Assembly: GCF_014647675.1 (NCBI RefSeq)
Contig: NZ_BMPQ01000011.1
Location: 62,001-126,000, forward strand
Source: Streptomyces flaveus
Lineage (GTDB): Bacteria > Actinomycetota > Actinomycetes > Streptomycetales > Streptomycetaceae
Reading direction: 5' to 3'
DNA: 64,000 nt
Part shown: piece after piece, positions 42,130 through 50,432 of the stretch
Position numbering within the stretch: the first letter of the stretch is position 1
Layout of the letters: each line of letters begins with the position of its first letter
The notes under the pieces: generated by a model
What the model was told of the DNA's origin: nothing
Database searches by the model: none
Seen by the model: only the letters and a program-made list of their open reading frames with translations
Position numbers and translations under genes: made by a program

Positions 42130-43038
42130 TCACTGTGCCGCAGTCACAGCGTCACGCACGTGGCGGGATCGCAGATAGCCGCAGGACGCATGGTTGTTCG
42201 GCGAGGGATTGTCCACCCTGATGTCGGCGATCACCTTCGCCGCGCCCCTGAAGTCGTCGGCCAAGGTGGTGTCCAGCGTGACGAGGTCAAGCGGGTCGGC
42301 AAAGTTCGTCCACAATCGTACCGGGGCGGGAATGCGCAGGGGCCGGGTGATGACGTCCTGGATCTCGGTGTAGCCCAGGGGCGAGCCCAGCGTGATGAAC
42401 AGCGGGACGTCCTTCTGAGCAAAGCCGGCCTCGCTGAGCACGTCGTAGGCAACGACAGTGCCAAGGCTGTGGCTGATCACCACGACGGGTCCGGCCACGG
42501 CGTCGAGGGTCGTGCGCAGTCGGTCCCTGATCCTGTCCTGAGCGCTGGTGAAGAAGTACCCGTTGGCGTCCGGGATGAGGTGCCGCAGCAGTTGCCGCAG
42601 CAAGAAGCGGCGCAGCGGTCCGGGCAGCGGCAGCAGCTCGGCGACACCGGCGGCGGGGCGGACGCCTGGGGTCGGGGCGAGGCCCGTCGGGCTCGCGGCG
42701 CGGGCCGCCATACTGATCGCCAGGGAGAGGGCAAACTCCTGCCCGTCCGAGTCCATCTCGCCAAAGGCTTCGCGGGCTTCGGCGTCCTCGAGGAGTGCGG
42801 TATCGGCAAACGCGTCGGACACGAGCGCCGCCAGGGCACCGGTCGCGCCGCACGCATCGGCTGCGATCGCGGCAGGCCGGTCGTGCAGCAGGTCGGCGTA
42901 GTAGACCATCCGGGTGCGCTCTCCCATGTCCCGTCCGAACAAGTCCTCGTCCCAGGCGCGCTTCAGGTCGGACTCCGGCGGTTTATTGCCAGCGCCATGC
43001 ACATAGATGAACGTGGCGGAGTTCGCATTGAATTCCAT
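42130..43038 (-). CDS. Lipase-like alpha/beta hydrolase
   Basis: 302 residues from the ATG at 43038 (GGGAG about 9-10 bases upstream). The motifs are FIYVHGAGNKPPESDLKRAW and VVVISHSLGTVVAYDVLSEA (nucleophile Ser in SHSLGT, near residue 200). The His in NNHASCGYLRS near the C-terminus completes a triad. There is no signal peptide. Relatives are GPI-inositol-deacylase/PGAP1-like cytosolic lipases. It is divergent from the metalloprotease gene. Confidence 0.8.
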   Translation of the reverse strand: MEFNANSATFIYVHGAGNKPPESDLKRAWDEDLFGRDMGERTRMVYYADLLHDRPAAIAADACGATGALAALVSDAFADTALLEDAEAREAFGEMDSDGQEFALSLAISMAARAASPTGLAPTPGVRPAAGVAELLPLPGPLRRFLLRQLLRHLIPDANGYFFTSAQDRIRDRLRTTLDAVAGPVVVISHSLGTVVAYDVLSEAGFAQKDVPLFITLGSPLGYTEIQDVITRPLRIPAPVRLWTNFADPLDLVTLDTTLADDFRGAAKVIADIRVDNPSPNNHASCGYLRSRHVRDAVTAAQ

Positions 43039-43347
43039 AGCGGAAATCTCCCTTCCGATTTCCTGCCGCGGAGCGCGGTCGCGGGGAGCATCCCGCTCCA
43101 GCGGCTTCCGGTCAACCCGCCACAAAATATTGGTACAGGCAGACGCGGTTGCCCGTTCGACGCGCTCTTGATCCCTGTGATTCCTGCGGAAGCAAGGAAT
43201 GAATCATCGCTGACGGGCAGCCCGATTGATCTCGCGGCGACGACGAAAAGTGGGAGACGAGATTCCCGCTCTCCGGGGCTAGCCAAAGTCCTGTATCCGC
43301 GGGACGCTGCGAAACTCACAGGCGTGAGCCAGGGAGAAGTGATCAGC
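43039..43347. other. 309-base divergent promoter region
   Basis: The region separates the lipase-like gene from the metalloprotease gene. It has an inverted repeat of ATTCCT and AGGAAT with a 9-base spacer at 43180-43200. No coding frame was supported. Confidence 0.4.
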
Positions 43348-44098
43348 ATGCCCGACGGCAAACATGGGCTCGATTATCTTCGGCAGTTCGGCTACCTCCC
43401 GGACGAAGCCGCCCTCGACTCTCCCCAGGGCGCGGCGGCCGTCCGGGCGTGCCAGGCCATGGCCCTGCTTCCGGCCACCGGGGAAGTCGACGCCGAGACA
43501 GAGAAAGTGTTCGAACGGCCGCGCTGCGGGTTCCCGGACCGGCAGGGTGCCCTTGAGGCCGGCATCGGCACCTTCGTTGCCTTCGGCACCGTATGGGATC
43601 ACGCGGTCCTCACGTACCGCGTAAATAATCTCTTCCCCCGACTTGGACCGCGATCGGCAACGCAGCCTTATAGCCGTGGCCTGGGATCGCTGGGCAGCGG
43701 TGGTTCCCTTGGTGTTCCAAGAGACCACAGAGGCACCCGACATCGAAATTCTCTTCGGCGCCCTCAACCACGGCGGCAATTTCCCGTTCGACGGACCCCA
43801 AGGTGTACTGGCACATGCGTTCTTCCCGCCGCCTAATGCCGGGGGCCTGGCCGGAGATGCGCATTTCGACGAGGATGAGACGTGGCAGGAGGGATTCACC
43901 GCCCAAGGCTTCGACCTGCTGACGGTCATGGTGCACGAATTCGGTCACTCGCTGGGCCTGGCGCACACCTCGGTGCCGAGTTCGACGATGAACCCCTTCT
44001 GTCCGACGCCGTCGGTCCCCGCGGCGGACGACCGTGCCGGAATCTGCTGTTTCGCTGTTTTCCCAGGCCGATGGTCCCGTGCTCCCGCCCGATCGTGA
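43348..44098 (+). pseudogene. Matrix-metalloprotease (M10) homologue with a frameshift
   Basis: The first frame from the ATG at 43348 codes for a peptidoglycan-binding-like propeptide (HGLDYLRQFGYLPDEAALDS) and the cysteine switch PRCGFPD at Cys60, then TYRVNNLFP. The catalytic domain continues only in the next frame (DLDRDRQRSLIAVAWDRW), ending in the zinc motif HEFGHSLGLAH and the Met-turn SSTMNPF. A run of five C at 43635-43639 is one base too long, which explains the shift; a sequencing error is possible. No signal peptide is visible. It matches the eukaryotic MMP plan in pro- and catalytic domain. The C-terminus beyond 44098 is not conserved. Confidence 0.75.
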
Positions 44099-44257
44099 CC
44101 TCTTGTACGCCGGCCACACGGGCAGACCGTGAATGCCGGCCCCCAGGGCCGTAAGAAGCGCTCCGCTCGAGGTGACGCCGGCGGTCCTGGCCATCTCCTG
44201 CTTGTCCGGTTCGTGGGTCGCTACACATAGTGATCGTTGAGTCCCCAGGGAGTTCTC

Positions 44258-46027
44258 GTGTTCACCGTTGTCCTCGAGACCCGGACGGCCGCGCCCGGGC
44301 ATGTGGTTTCTCTTCGTACCTCGAAGAACTGGAATGCGGACATCCCTGGCTGGTTCTCGGACGGGCAGTGGGTCTTCACGCTCGACGAGCGCGACTACGA
44401 GGGGCAGTTGGAGTTCAAGCTCGTGCTGGACCGCACCACCTGGATGGCAGGGCCCAACCTGATCGTGGCGACAGCGCCCGGCGCAACCCACCGTTACACG
44501 GACGTCGAGGTCGCCTTCGCCGCCGAGGGGAAGGTGGTCGCGGAATCCGGCCGGGTGCAACGAGCTCTCGTCCAACCCGAGTACGACGAAAACCACATCT
44601 ACGACGTCATAGTCGTCGGCTCCGGCTTCGGCGGCGGGATCCTCGCCGATCAGCTCGGCGACCGCGGCGCGGACGTACTCGTACTGGAACTCGGGTCCTA
44701 TCTGTTCCCCACCCATGTCGCCAATCTTCCCCGCCGACTGCGCACCGGAGTCTTCGACAAGCATGTATGGGGGCTGTGGCAGGACTTCCGCACGGTCAAC
44801 TACACCAATGGCCCGGGATCCGACTTCCAGGGCGCCCAGGGATTCAACCTTGGCGGACGGTCTGTCTTCTGGGGCGGCCTGATCCCCACAATGAGTGCCT
44901 GGGAACTCGCCGGCTGGCCCCAGGAAATCCGCGACCACCTCCTCGACGTGGGTTACCGGCACGCACAGGACGCCCTCAACCGGACCACCCCGGTCGCCTC
45001 GGCCTACCAGGAGGACACCAAACGGCTGCTGACCACCACACTGCCCGACCACGAGCACCTCGACGCACCGGTGGCGGTCCAGTACCAGGGCTACACCTCG
45101 GCGTCGATGCCCGGGGGAATGTTCTCCACCGCCGACCTGCTACTGGAGAGTCTGTTGGTCCAGGACAACACCCCGCCACCAGGCAGGCTCACCGTCAACC
45201 TCAACCACGCGGTCCGCGAGGTGCTCACCGACGGAGACCGCCAGGCCAGCGGCGTGCGCTGCTTCGACCTCCTCAACTGGCGGGAACGCCGCTACCGGGG
45301 CCGGAACATCGTGCTGGCCGCGGGGACCATCGAGTCGGCGAAAATCGCCCTCCAGTCCCGGCTGAAGGACCCCAACCAGCTGATCGGACGTGGCATCACC
45401 GACCATCCGATCCTCTACACCCACTTCTCCCTCCCCTTCGCCTCGCCGCACGCCGTGCCCGCCTCCAGTGCCAAGGTGCTGTCCCGGTACCGCCACGCCA
45501 CGGCCAACGACCACCCCTACAACGTGGTGCTGGAACTGGGCGCGGACTTCAACCAGGGCCGTTACGCCGATCCCGACAACCTCGCGCAGCACCGCAAGGA
45601 CAAGGCCGACTCGGTGCTGTGCGAACTCGTCTTCCTGCTCCACGCGGATCTGCAGAACGACAACCGCGTCGAACTCGGCGGCTCACCGGATGCCCCCGTG
45701 ACCGTCCAAGTCCGGCCCGCTTCCGTCGCGCAGGAGGTCCGGGAGCAGATCGAGCAGGTCCAACAATCGGTCTTCGCCGCCTTCGACGCGCAGCGGGTCG
45801 GATTCGAGGACCTGTCGCTGAAGACGGCGTCGCTGGGCGGAGTGGCCCATGAGGTCGGCACCCTGCGCATCGGTGGTGTCGTCGACAGCGACCTGCGGTT
45901 CCTCGGCTACGACAACGTCTACGCCTGCGACAACTCGGTGTTCCCCACGTCCCCGGCCGCGAACCCGTCCCTGACACTGACCGCACTCGCACTGCGCCTG
46001 GCGGAACACCTGACACCGACGGGATGA
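44258..46027 (+). CDS. GMC oxidoreductase with carbohydrate-binding-like N-terminal domain
   Basis: 589 residues from a GTG at 44258, with AGGGAG 5 bases upstream. Residues 1 to about 90 form a beta-sandwich resembling starch-binding CBM20 modules (HVVSLRTSKNWNADIPGWFS, WVFTLDERDYEGQLEFKLVL). The FAD motif VIVVGSGFGGGILADQL starts near 117, and the GMC C-terminus has ACDNSVFPTSPAANPSLTLT. No signal peptide is seen. It oxidises an alcohol or sugar of unknown identity. It stands 159 bases after the metalloprotease gene in the same direction. Confidence 0.83.
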   Translation: MFTVVLETRTAAPGHVVSLRTSKNWNADIPGWFSDGQWVFTLDERDYEGQLEFKLVLDRTTWMAGPNLIVATAPGATHRYTDVEVAFAAEGKVVAESGRVQRALVQPEYDENHIYDVIVVGSGFGGGILADQLGDRGADVLVLELGSYLFPTHVANLPRRLRTGVFDKHVWGLWQDFRTVNYTNGPGSDFQGAQGFNLGGRSVFWGGLIPTMSAWELAGWPQEIRDHLLDVGYRHAQDALNRTTPVASAYQEDTKRLLTTTLPDHEHLDAPVAVQYQGYTSASMPGGMFSTADLLLESLLVQDNTPPPGRLTVNLNHAVREVLTDGDRQASGVRCFDLLNWRERRYRGRNIVLAAGTIESAKIALQSRLKDPNQLIGRGITDHPILYTHFSLPFASPHAVPASSAKVLSRYRHATANDHPYNVVLELGADFNQGRYADPDNLAQHRKDKADSVLCELVFLLHADLQNDNRVELGGSPDAPVTVQVRPASVAQEVREQIEQVQQSVFAAFDAQRVGFEDLSLKTASLGGVAHEVGTLRIGGVVDSDLRFLGYDNVYACDNSVFPTSPAANPSLTLTALALRLAEHLTPTG

Positions 46028-46205
46028 GACCGCGGACCGGCGGTGGCAGACCAGGCATCTGTCGGCAACTCAGTCAGTACTTGACCTTGGCGTCGCCAAG
46101 ATCCCCGACAGAGTCTCTCACTGCGGATGCCGCCTGATCGGCCCTTGGCCTTACGCGCCACCCGCGCGCAGCCCTGGCCGGAGGGCTGCGCGCTGCCAGG
46201 CGCCA

Positions 46206-46217
46206 GAAAGCGCTTTC
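46206..46217. promoter_or_regulatory. LacI-family operator
   Basis: GAAAGCGCTTTC is a perfect 12-bp palindrome with the central CG typical of LacI/CcpA-type operators. It sits directly upstream of a -35-like TTGACC (46225). The LacI regulator at 47441 is the obvious candidate binder. Confidence 0.75.
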
Positions 46218-46224
46218 ATGTCCA

Positions 46225-46254
46225 TTGACCCCCTCGCTCGCAGACCCATACCGT
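46225..46254 (+). promoter_or_regulatory. Sigma-HrdB-type promoter
   Basis: TTGACC at 46225-46230 and TACCGT at 46249-46254 are spaced by 18 bases, in front of the dehydrogenase start at 46315. A tandem direct repeat follows at 46257-46284. Confidence 0.5.
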
Positions 46255-46256
46255 AG

Positions 46257-46284
46257 AGACCGGTTGTCATAGACCGTTTGCCAT
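46257..46284. repeat. 14-bp tandem direct repeat in a leader
   Basis: AGACCGGTTGTCAT and AGACCGTTTGCCAT follow one another without gap and match at 12 of 14 positions. They lie just after the -10 region, a position where repressors or activators often bind. Confidence 0.5.
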
Positions 46285-46314
46285 ACCCACCTCACCGAGC
46301 TGGAGGCCAGTTCG

Positions 46315-47358
46315 TTGCCCGAGCATTCCCCGGGGAGCTCCTCACCCCAACGTGGGCGTCCCGTCGCGCTGTTCGCGATGAGCGCCGAGAACCTGTCGCA
46401 GGTCTTTCCGTCGGAGGTGCTGGCCCGTCTGCGTGAGGCCGTAGAAATCGATCCCACTCTGGTGGTCGAGAACAGCTTCGCCGACCCGCGCGTACGGGAC
46501 GCGCTCGCCAGGACAGAGGTCCTCGTCACCGGCTGGGGCTGCCCCCGCATCGACGAGGCGGTGCTCGACGCGGCGCCGAAGCTGCGGGCGATCCTGCACG
46601 CCGCGGGCTCCGTGAAGGGCTTCACCACCCCCGCCGTGTGGGAGCGCGGGATCGCCGTCTCCTCGGCCGCCGGCGCGAACGCGCTGCCCGTCGCCGAGTA
46701 CACGCTCGCCATGATCCTGCTCGCCGGCAAGGACCTCTTCACGAGCAGGGAGCGCCTCAGAGCCGAACGGGCCCACCCCGGCTGGGGGATCGTTCCCGGC
46801 ATCGGCAACTACGGCCGACGCGTCGGCGTCATCGGCGCCTCTCGCATCGGCCGCCGCCTCATCGAGTTGCTGCGCCCCTTCGACCTGCGGCCGAGCCTCA
46901 CCGATCCGTACGTCGACGAGGACGGGGCCGCCGCACTCGGCGTACCCCTGTTGCCGCTCGACGACCTGCTGCGGACCTCCGACATCGTCACCGTCCACGC
47001 CCCGGACACACCTGAGACCCGCCACCTGATCGGTCGCCGCGAACTCGCCCTGATGCCGGACGGATCCGTCCTCATCAACACCGCGCGCGGCGCGCTCCTC
47101 GACCACGACGCGCTGGTCGATGAACTGCGCGCCGAGCGGATCAGCGCGATCCTCGACGTCACGGACCCGGAGCCGCTGCCCGTCGACTCGCCGCTCTTCG
47201 ACCTGCCGAACGCGTTCATCACCCCGCATCTCGCCGGCTCGCAGGGCAACGAGGTGGCGCGTCTCGGGCTCACCGTCGTCGAAGAGGTGGAGCGGCTGCT
47301 TGCCGGTCGCGAACTCGCGCACCGTGTCGACCACTCGGAGCTGGGACGCGTCGCATGA
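46315..47358 (+). CDS. D-isomer-specific 2-hydroxyacid dehydrogenase
   Basis: 347 residues from a TTG at 46315, with GGAGG 8 bases upstream. The substrate domain is at both ends and the NAD domain has VGVIGASRIGRRLIELLRP (near residue 165). Catalytic residues are in NTARG (Arg), DPEPLPVDS (Glu) and TPHLAGSQG (His). It reduces or oxidises a 2-hydroxy or 2-keto acid. The LacI gene follows 82 bases downstream, in the same direction. Confidence 0.9.
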   Translation: MPEHSPGSSSPQRGRPVALFAMSAENLSQVFPSEVLARLREAVEIDPTLVVENSFADPRVRDALARTEVLVTGWGCPRIDEAVLDAAPKLRAILHAAGSVKGFTTPAVWERGIAVSSAAGANALPVAEYTLAMILLAGKDLFTSRERLRAERAHPGWGIVPGIGNYGRRVGVIGASRIGRRLIELLRPFDLRPSLTDPYVDEDGAAALGVPLLPLDDLLRTSDIVTVHAPDTPETRHLIGRRELALMPDGSVLINTARGALLDHDALVDELRAERISAILDVTDPEPLPVDSPLFDLPNAFITPHLAGSQGNEVARLGLTVVEEVERLLAGRELAHRVDHSELGRVA

Positions 47359-47440
47359 TCATCGCCGCAAGGAGTGGTCGTCGGCGCCCGTGCCGCGTCT
47401 CGTAGGGTGACGCGCACCAATGCGGGGAGGGGGCCGAGCG

Positions 47441-48505
47441 GTGGCCAAGAAGACGGAGCCCGAGGCAAACAGGGACGCGTCCACGGTCCGGGACGTCGCC
47501 GCGAGGGCGGGGGTCTCCGCATCGACGGTCTCGCGTGTCCTCGGCGGCACCTACCCCGTCGCCGCGGCCACGCGCGCGCGGGTGCTCAAGGCCATGCGCG
47601 AGCTGGACTACGTGGTCAACGCGCACGCCCGCGCGCTCGGCGGCTCGACGAACAAGACGGTCGCGTTCGTGGTCGACGATGTGACCGGGCCCTTCTACGC
47701 CCATATCGCGCGCGGGGTGGAGGAACAGGCCTCCGAGGAGGGCCGGCTGTGCATGCTGTGCACCACGCACGGCGACCCGAAGCGGGTGCTCGCCGTCGTC
47801 GAGACCATGCGTGAGCAGCGGGCCGACGCCGTGATCGTGGTCGGCGGCGCCTGGGAGGACAAGGCGTACCAGGACCGGATGACGCACTTCGCGCACGCCC
47901 TGGACCGGGTGGGTTCGCGGCTCGTGCTGGTCGGCAGGCCGCCGCTCGGGCCTGGCATACCGGCCACGGTCGTCGAGTACGACAACGAGGGCGGCGCCTT
48001 CGCCATGACCACCCACCTGCTGTCGTCGGGGCACCGGCGCATCGCATACGTGGGCCGGATGCCCGGCCTGTCCACCAGCGGCCAGCGGCTCAGCGGCTTC
48101 ACCCGGGCCCATGAACTGCTCGGTCTCACGCCTGATCCTGAGCTGATCGTGGACGGTGCCTTCTCGCGGTCGGTCGGCTATCAGCTGGCGCGTCAACTCC
48201 TCGCGGATGGAAGGGAGTTCACGGCGGTCTTTGCGGCCACGGACATGGTTGCGGCCGGGGTGATCCAGGCCTTGCGGGAGGGTGGGCGGCGTATCCCGGA
48301 TGACGTTGCCGTCGCGGGGTACGACGACATTCCCGTGGCTCGGGATGTCTATCCGGCGCTCACTACCGTCAACGTTCCGCAGGAGGAACTGGGACGTGCT
48401 GCGGTCCGGCTGGCGCTGCACCGGGATGAACTCCCTGACAGTCAGCACCTGGTGCTTGGTACGCATGTGGTGCTGCGTGACTCGACCCGTCGGCTCAACC
48501 GCTGA
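47441..48505 (+). CDS. LacI-family transcriptional regulator
   Basis: 354 residues from a GTG at 47441 (GGGAGGGGG 7 bases upstream; an in-frame ATG at 47420 is an alternative). The helix-turn-helix is STVRDVAARAGVSASTVSRV, with hinge helix residues RALGGSTNK. The periplasmic-binding-protein-like domain follows (VAFVVDDVTGPFYAHIARGV, VAGYDDIPVARDVYPALTTV). It most likely controls the dehydrogenase through the operator at 46206. Confidence 0.92.
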   Translation: MAKKTEPEANRDASTVRDVAARAGVSASTVSRVLGGTYPVAAATRARVLKAMRELDYVVNAHARALGGSTNKTVAFVVDDVTGPFYAHIARGVEEQASEEGRLCMLCTTHGDPKRVLAVVETMREQRADAVIVVGGAWEDKAYQDRMTHFAHALDRVGSRLVLVGRPPLGPGIPATVVEYDNEGGAFAMTTHLLSSGHRRIAYVGRMPGLSTSGQRLSGFTRAHELLGLTPDPELIVDGAFSRSVGYQLARQLLADGREFTAVFAATDMVAAGVIQALREGGRRIPDDVAVAGYDDIPVARDVYPALTTVNVPQEELGRAAVRLALHRDELPDSQHLVLGTHVVLRDSTRRLNR

Positions 48506-48603
48506 GTTCGGCTCAGCCAAGCCCCCGAGTTCGACTTTCTCGGACAACCGGTTTCTAAGATCAGGGTTGCCGTTCCGGCCACTACCGGGATTCATCCGCG
48601 GTG

Positions 48604-48623
48604 CACCGGCCTTCAGGCCGGTG
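48604..48623. repeat. Left-end hairpin of the IS605-type element
   Basis: CACCGGCC and GGCCGGTG form a perfect stem with loop TTCA, 57 bases from the tnpA stop. TnpA enzymes of this family recognise such subterminal hairpins. Confidence 0.6.
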
Positions 48624-48680
48624 GTGAAGTGGATCTCGCGATGGCGTCGCGATGGCGTTCTGGGGGAGCCGGGCAAGGCT

Positions 48681-49126
48681 TCACGCGGGCCGGTTCTGCT
48701 GCTCGATGTACTGCCGGACGACGGTGAGGGGTGCACCGTCGACGGTGCCGGCGAAGTAGGACCCGGACCAGAATTTGCTGGCCCGCCAGTAGTACCGCAC
48801 GAGATCGGGGAATTCTCCCCAGCCTTCGGCCGGGAGGTACCCCCTGGCGCAGGCGGCGGGAGGGCACGCCCTTGAGGGAGTTGACGAGCTTGGTCCGGCG
48901 GCCTTGGGCGGAAAGTTCACCAGCAGATGCACGTGATTGTCCTCGCCGTGGAACTCCACCAGCTCGCACTCGAAGTCCGCGCAGACCACCCCCATGATCT
49001 CCTCCATGCGCCGCAGATGAGCATCCGCGAGCACCTTGTGCCGGAACTTGGTCACAAAGACCAAATGAACGTGCATTACGAAACACAGTGCCGACCAGTT
49101 CGGATGTTCTGCCTCTCCGTCATCAT
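48681..49126 (-). pseudogene. tnpA: IS200-type transposase TnpA (Y1), multiply frameshifted
   Basis: The family sequence is recovered only by joining three frames. The start ATG is at 49126 (MMTERQNIRTGRHCV); one base is lost before VMHVHLVFVTKFRHKVLADA; a shift occurs after VNFPPKAA, giving TKLVNSLKGVPSRRLRQG; and the last part returns to the former frame (DLVRYYWRASKFWSGSYFAG, VVRQYIEQQNRPA). The HUH motif is present as DNHVHLLV. The catalytic Tyr lies near the C-terminus (RQYIEQQNR), but several breaks make it non-functional. Confidence 0.8.
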
Positions 49127-49148
49127 TCAAGTGCGTAGGGTGAGGATC

Positions 49149-50372
49149 ATGCGGCTTCGGTACGGCTTCCGCCTGTACCCGACACCGGGCCAACGCGTCG
49201 CGCTGGCAAGGGCGTTCGGGTGCGCCCGCGTGGTGTTCAACGACGCGGTGCGTGCTCGTGAGGACGCCCGCGCGGCGGGCAGGCCGTTCCCGAGCGCGGC
49301 CGAGCTGTCCCGCACATTGATCACCCAGGCCAGGCAGACCGCCGAGCGTGCCTGGCTGGGCGAGGTCTCCGCGGTGGTGCTGCAGCAGTCCCTGCGCGAT
49401 GCCGAGGCCGCCTACCGCAACTTCTTCGCCTCACTCAAAGGGCAGCGCAAGGGTCCGAGACTGGGCGCACCGAAGTTCAAGTCGCGCAAGGATGCCCGGC
49501 AGTCGATCCGGTTCACCGCGAACGCCCGCTGGTCCATCACCCCGACGGGTCGGCTCAACCTCCCGAAGATCGGCGAGGTGCGCGTCACCTGGTCACGGAC
49601 TCTGCCGGTGGTCCCGTCCTCGGTCACCGTGATCAAGGATGCGGCGGGCCGGTACTTCGCCAGCTTCGTCATCGACACCGACCCGGCCGTGGACCTCCAG
49701 CGGATGCCCGACGCCGAGGCGGGCATCGGCATCGATCTCGGGCTGACCCACTTCGCGGTGCTGTCCGACGGCACGAAGATCGACTCCCCGCGGTTCCTGC
49801 GCCGGGCGGAGAAGAAACTCAAGAAGGCCCAGCGGGAGCTGTCCCGTAGACAGAAGGGATCCAAGAACCGGGAGAAGGCCCGCCGGAAGCTCGCCCGCGC
49901 GCATGCGCAGGTGACTGACGCGCGCCGCGAGTTCCACCACCAGCTCTCCACGCAGCTGATCCGCGAGAACCAAGCGGTCGCCGTGGAGGACCTGGCGGTG
50001 AACGGACTCGCGCGCACCCGGCTGGCCAAGAGCGTGCATGATGCCGGCTGGTCCCAGTTCGTGCACATGCTGGAGTACAAGGCGCAGCGGTACGGGCGCA
50101 CCTTCGTCAAGGTCGGCCGGTTCGAGCCCACCAGCCAGGTCTGCTCCACCTGCGGTGCCAAGGACGGACCCAAACCCCTGAACGTGCGGGAATGGACCTG
50201 CCCGGCCTGCGGCATCGTCCACGACCGCGACCACAACGCCGCAAAGAACGTGAAACAGGCCGCCGGACTGGCGGATTCAGCCTGTGGAGCGCCGGTAAGA
50301 CCAGAACCCGTTCTGGCACAGCGCGACGAAGCAGGAAGCCACGGAAGCCCGCCCAACGCCCGTGCCGCGTAG
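49149..50372 (+). CDS. tnpB: TnpB RNA-guided nuclease of the IS605 element
   Basis: 407 residues from the ATG at 49149 (a GTG at 49140 is possible). The N-terminus MRLRYGFRLYPTPGQRVALA is typical. RuvC residues are visible: Asp in GIDLGLTHFAVLSDG, Glu in AVAVEDLAVNGLARTRLAKS, Asp in VHDRDHNAAKNV. The zinc finger has CSTCGAKDG and CPACG. All key residues are present, so it is probably functional. TnpB proteins are ancestors of Cas12 and use a guide RNA made from the right end. Confidence 0.92.
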   Translation: MRLRYGFRLYPTPGQRVALARAFGCARVVFNDAVRAREDARAAGRPFPSAAELSRTLITQARQTAERAWLGEVSAVVLQQSLRDAEAAYRNFFASLKGQRKGPRLGAPKFKSRKDARQSIRFTANARWSITPTGRLNLPKIGEVRVTWSRTLPVVPSSVTVIKDAAGRYFASFVIDTDPAVDLQRMPDAEAGIGIDLGLTHFAVLSDGTKIDSPRFLRRAEKKLKKAQRELSRRQKGSKNREKARRKLARAHAQVTDARREFHHQLSTQLIRENQAVAVEDLAVNGLARTRLAKSVHDAGWSQFVHMLEYKAQRYGRTFVKVGRFEPTSQVCSTCGAKDGPKPLNVREWTCPACGIVHDRDHNAAKNVKQAAGLADSACGAPVRPEPVLAQRDEAGSHGSPPNARAA

Positions 50373-50432
50373 CGGCACAGCACCGAGCGAGCAGGCCAGA
50401 ATCTCCCTCCCTCAGGAGGAAGAGCAAGTCAA
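50270..50432 (+). ncRNA. Possible omega RNA at the tnpB 3' end
   Basis: In known TnpB systems a guide RNA spans the 3' end of tnpB and the right end of the element, with the guide being the flanking DNA. Here the region from the last tnpB codons through the hairpin at 50403-50424 occupies that place, and the flank after about 50432 would be the guide. This is inferred from family knowledge and position; extent is uncertain. Confidence 0.35.

Larger units (their letters stand above)
48604..50424. mobile_element. IS200/IS605-family element with divergent tnpA and tnpB
   Basis: The left end carries a hairpin (48604-48623; perfect 8-bp stem CACCGGCC with loop TTCA). The right end carries an imperfect hairpin (about 50403-50424) followed by AAGTCAA. 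There are no inverted repeats, as expected for this family. Inside are a broken tnpA on the minus strand and an intact tnpB on the plus strand. The right boundary abuts a truncated gene. The exact ends are estimates. Confidence 0.75.

Noticed and set aside
41941..43347. Upstream extension of the metalloprotease frame
   Set aside because: The open frame runs antisense through the lipase-like gene; the propeptide similarity starts only at 43348.
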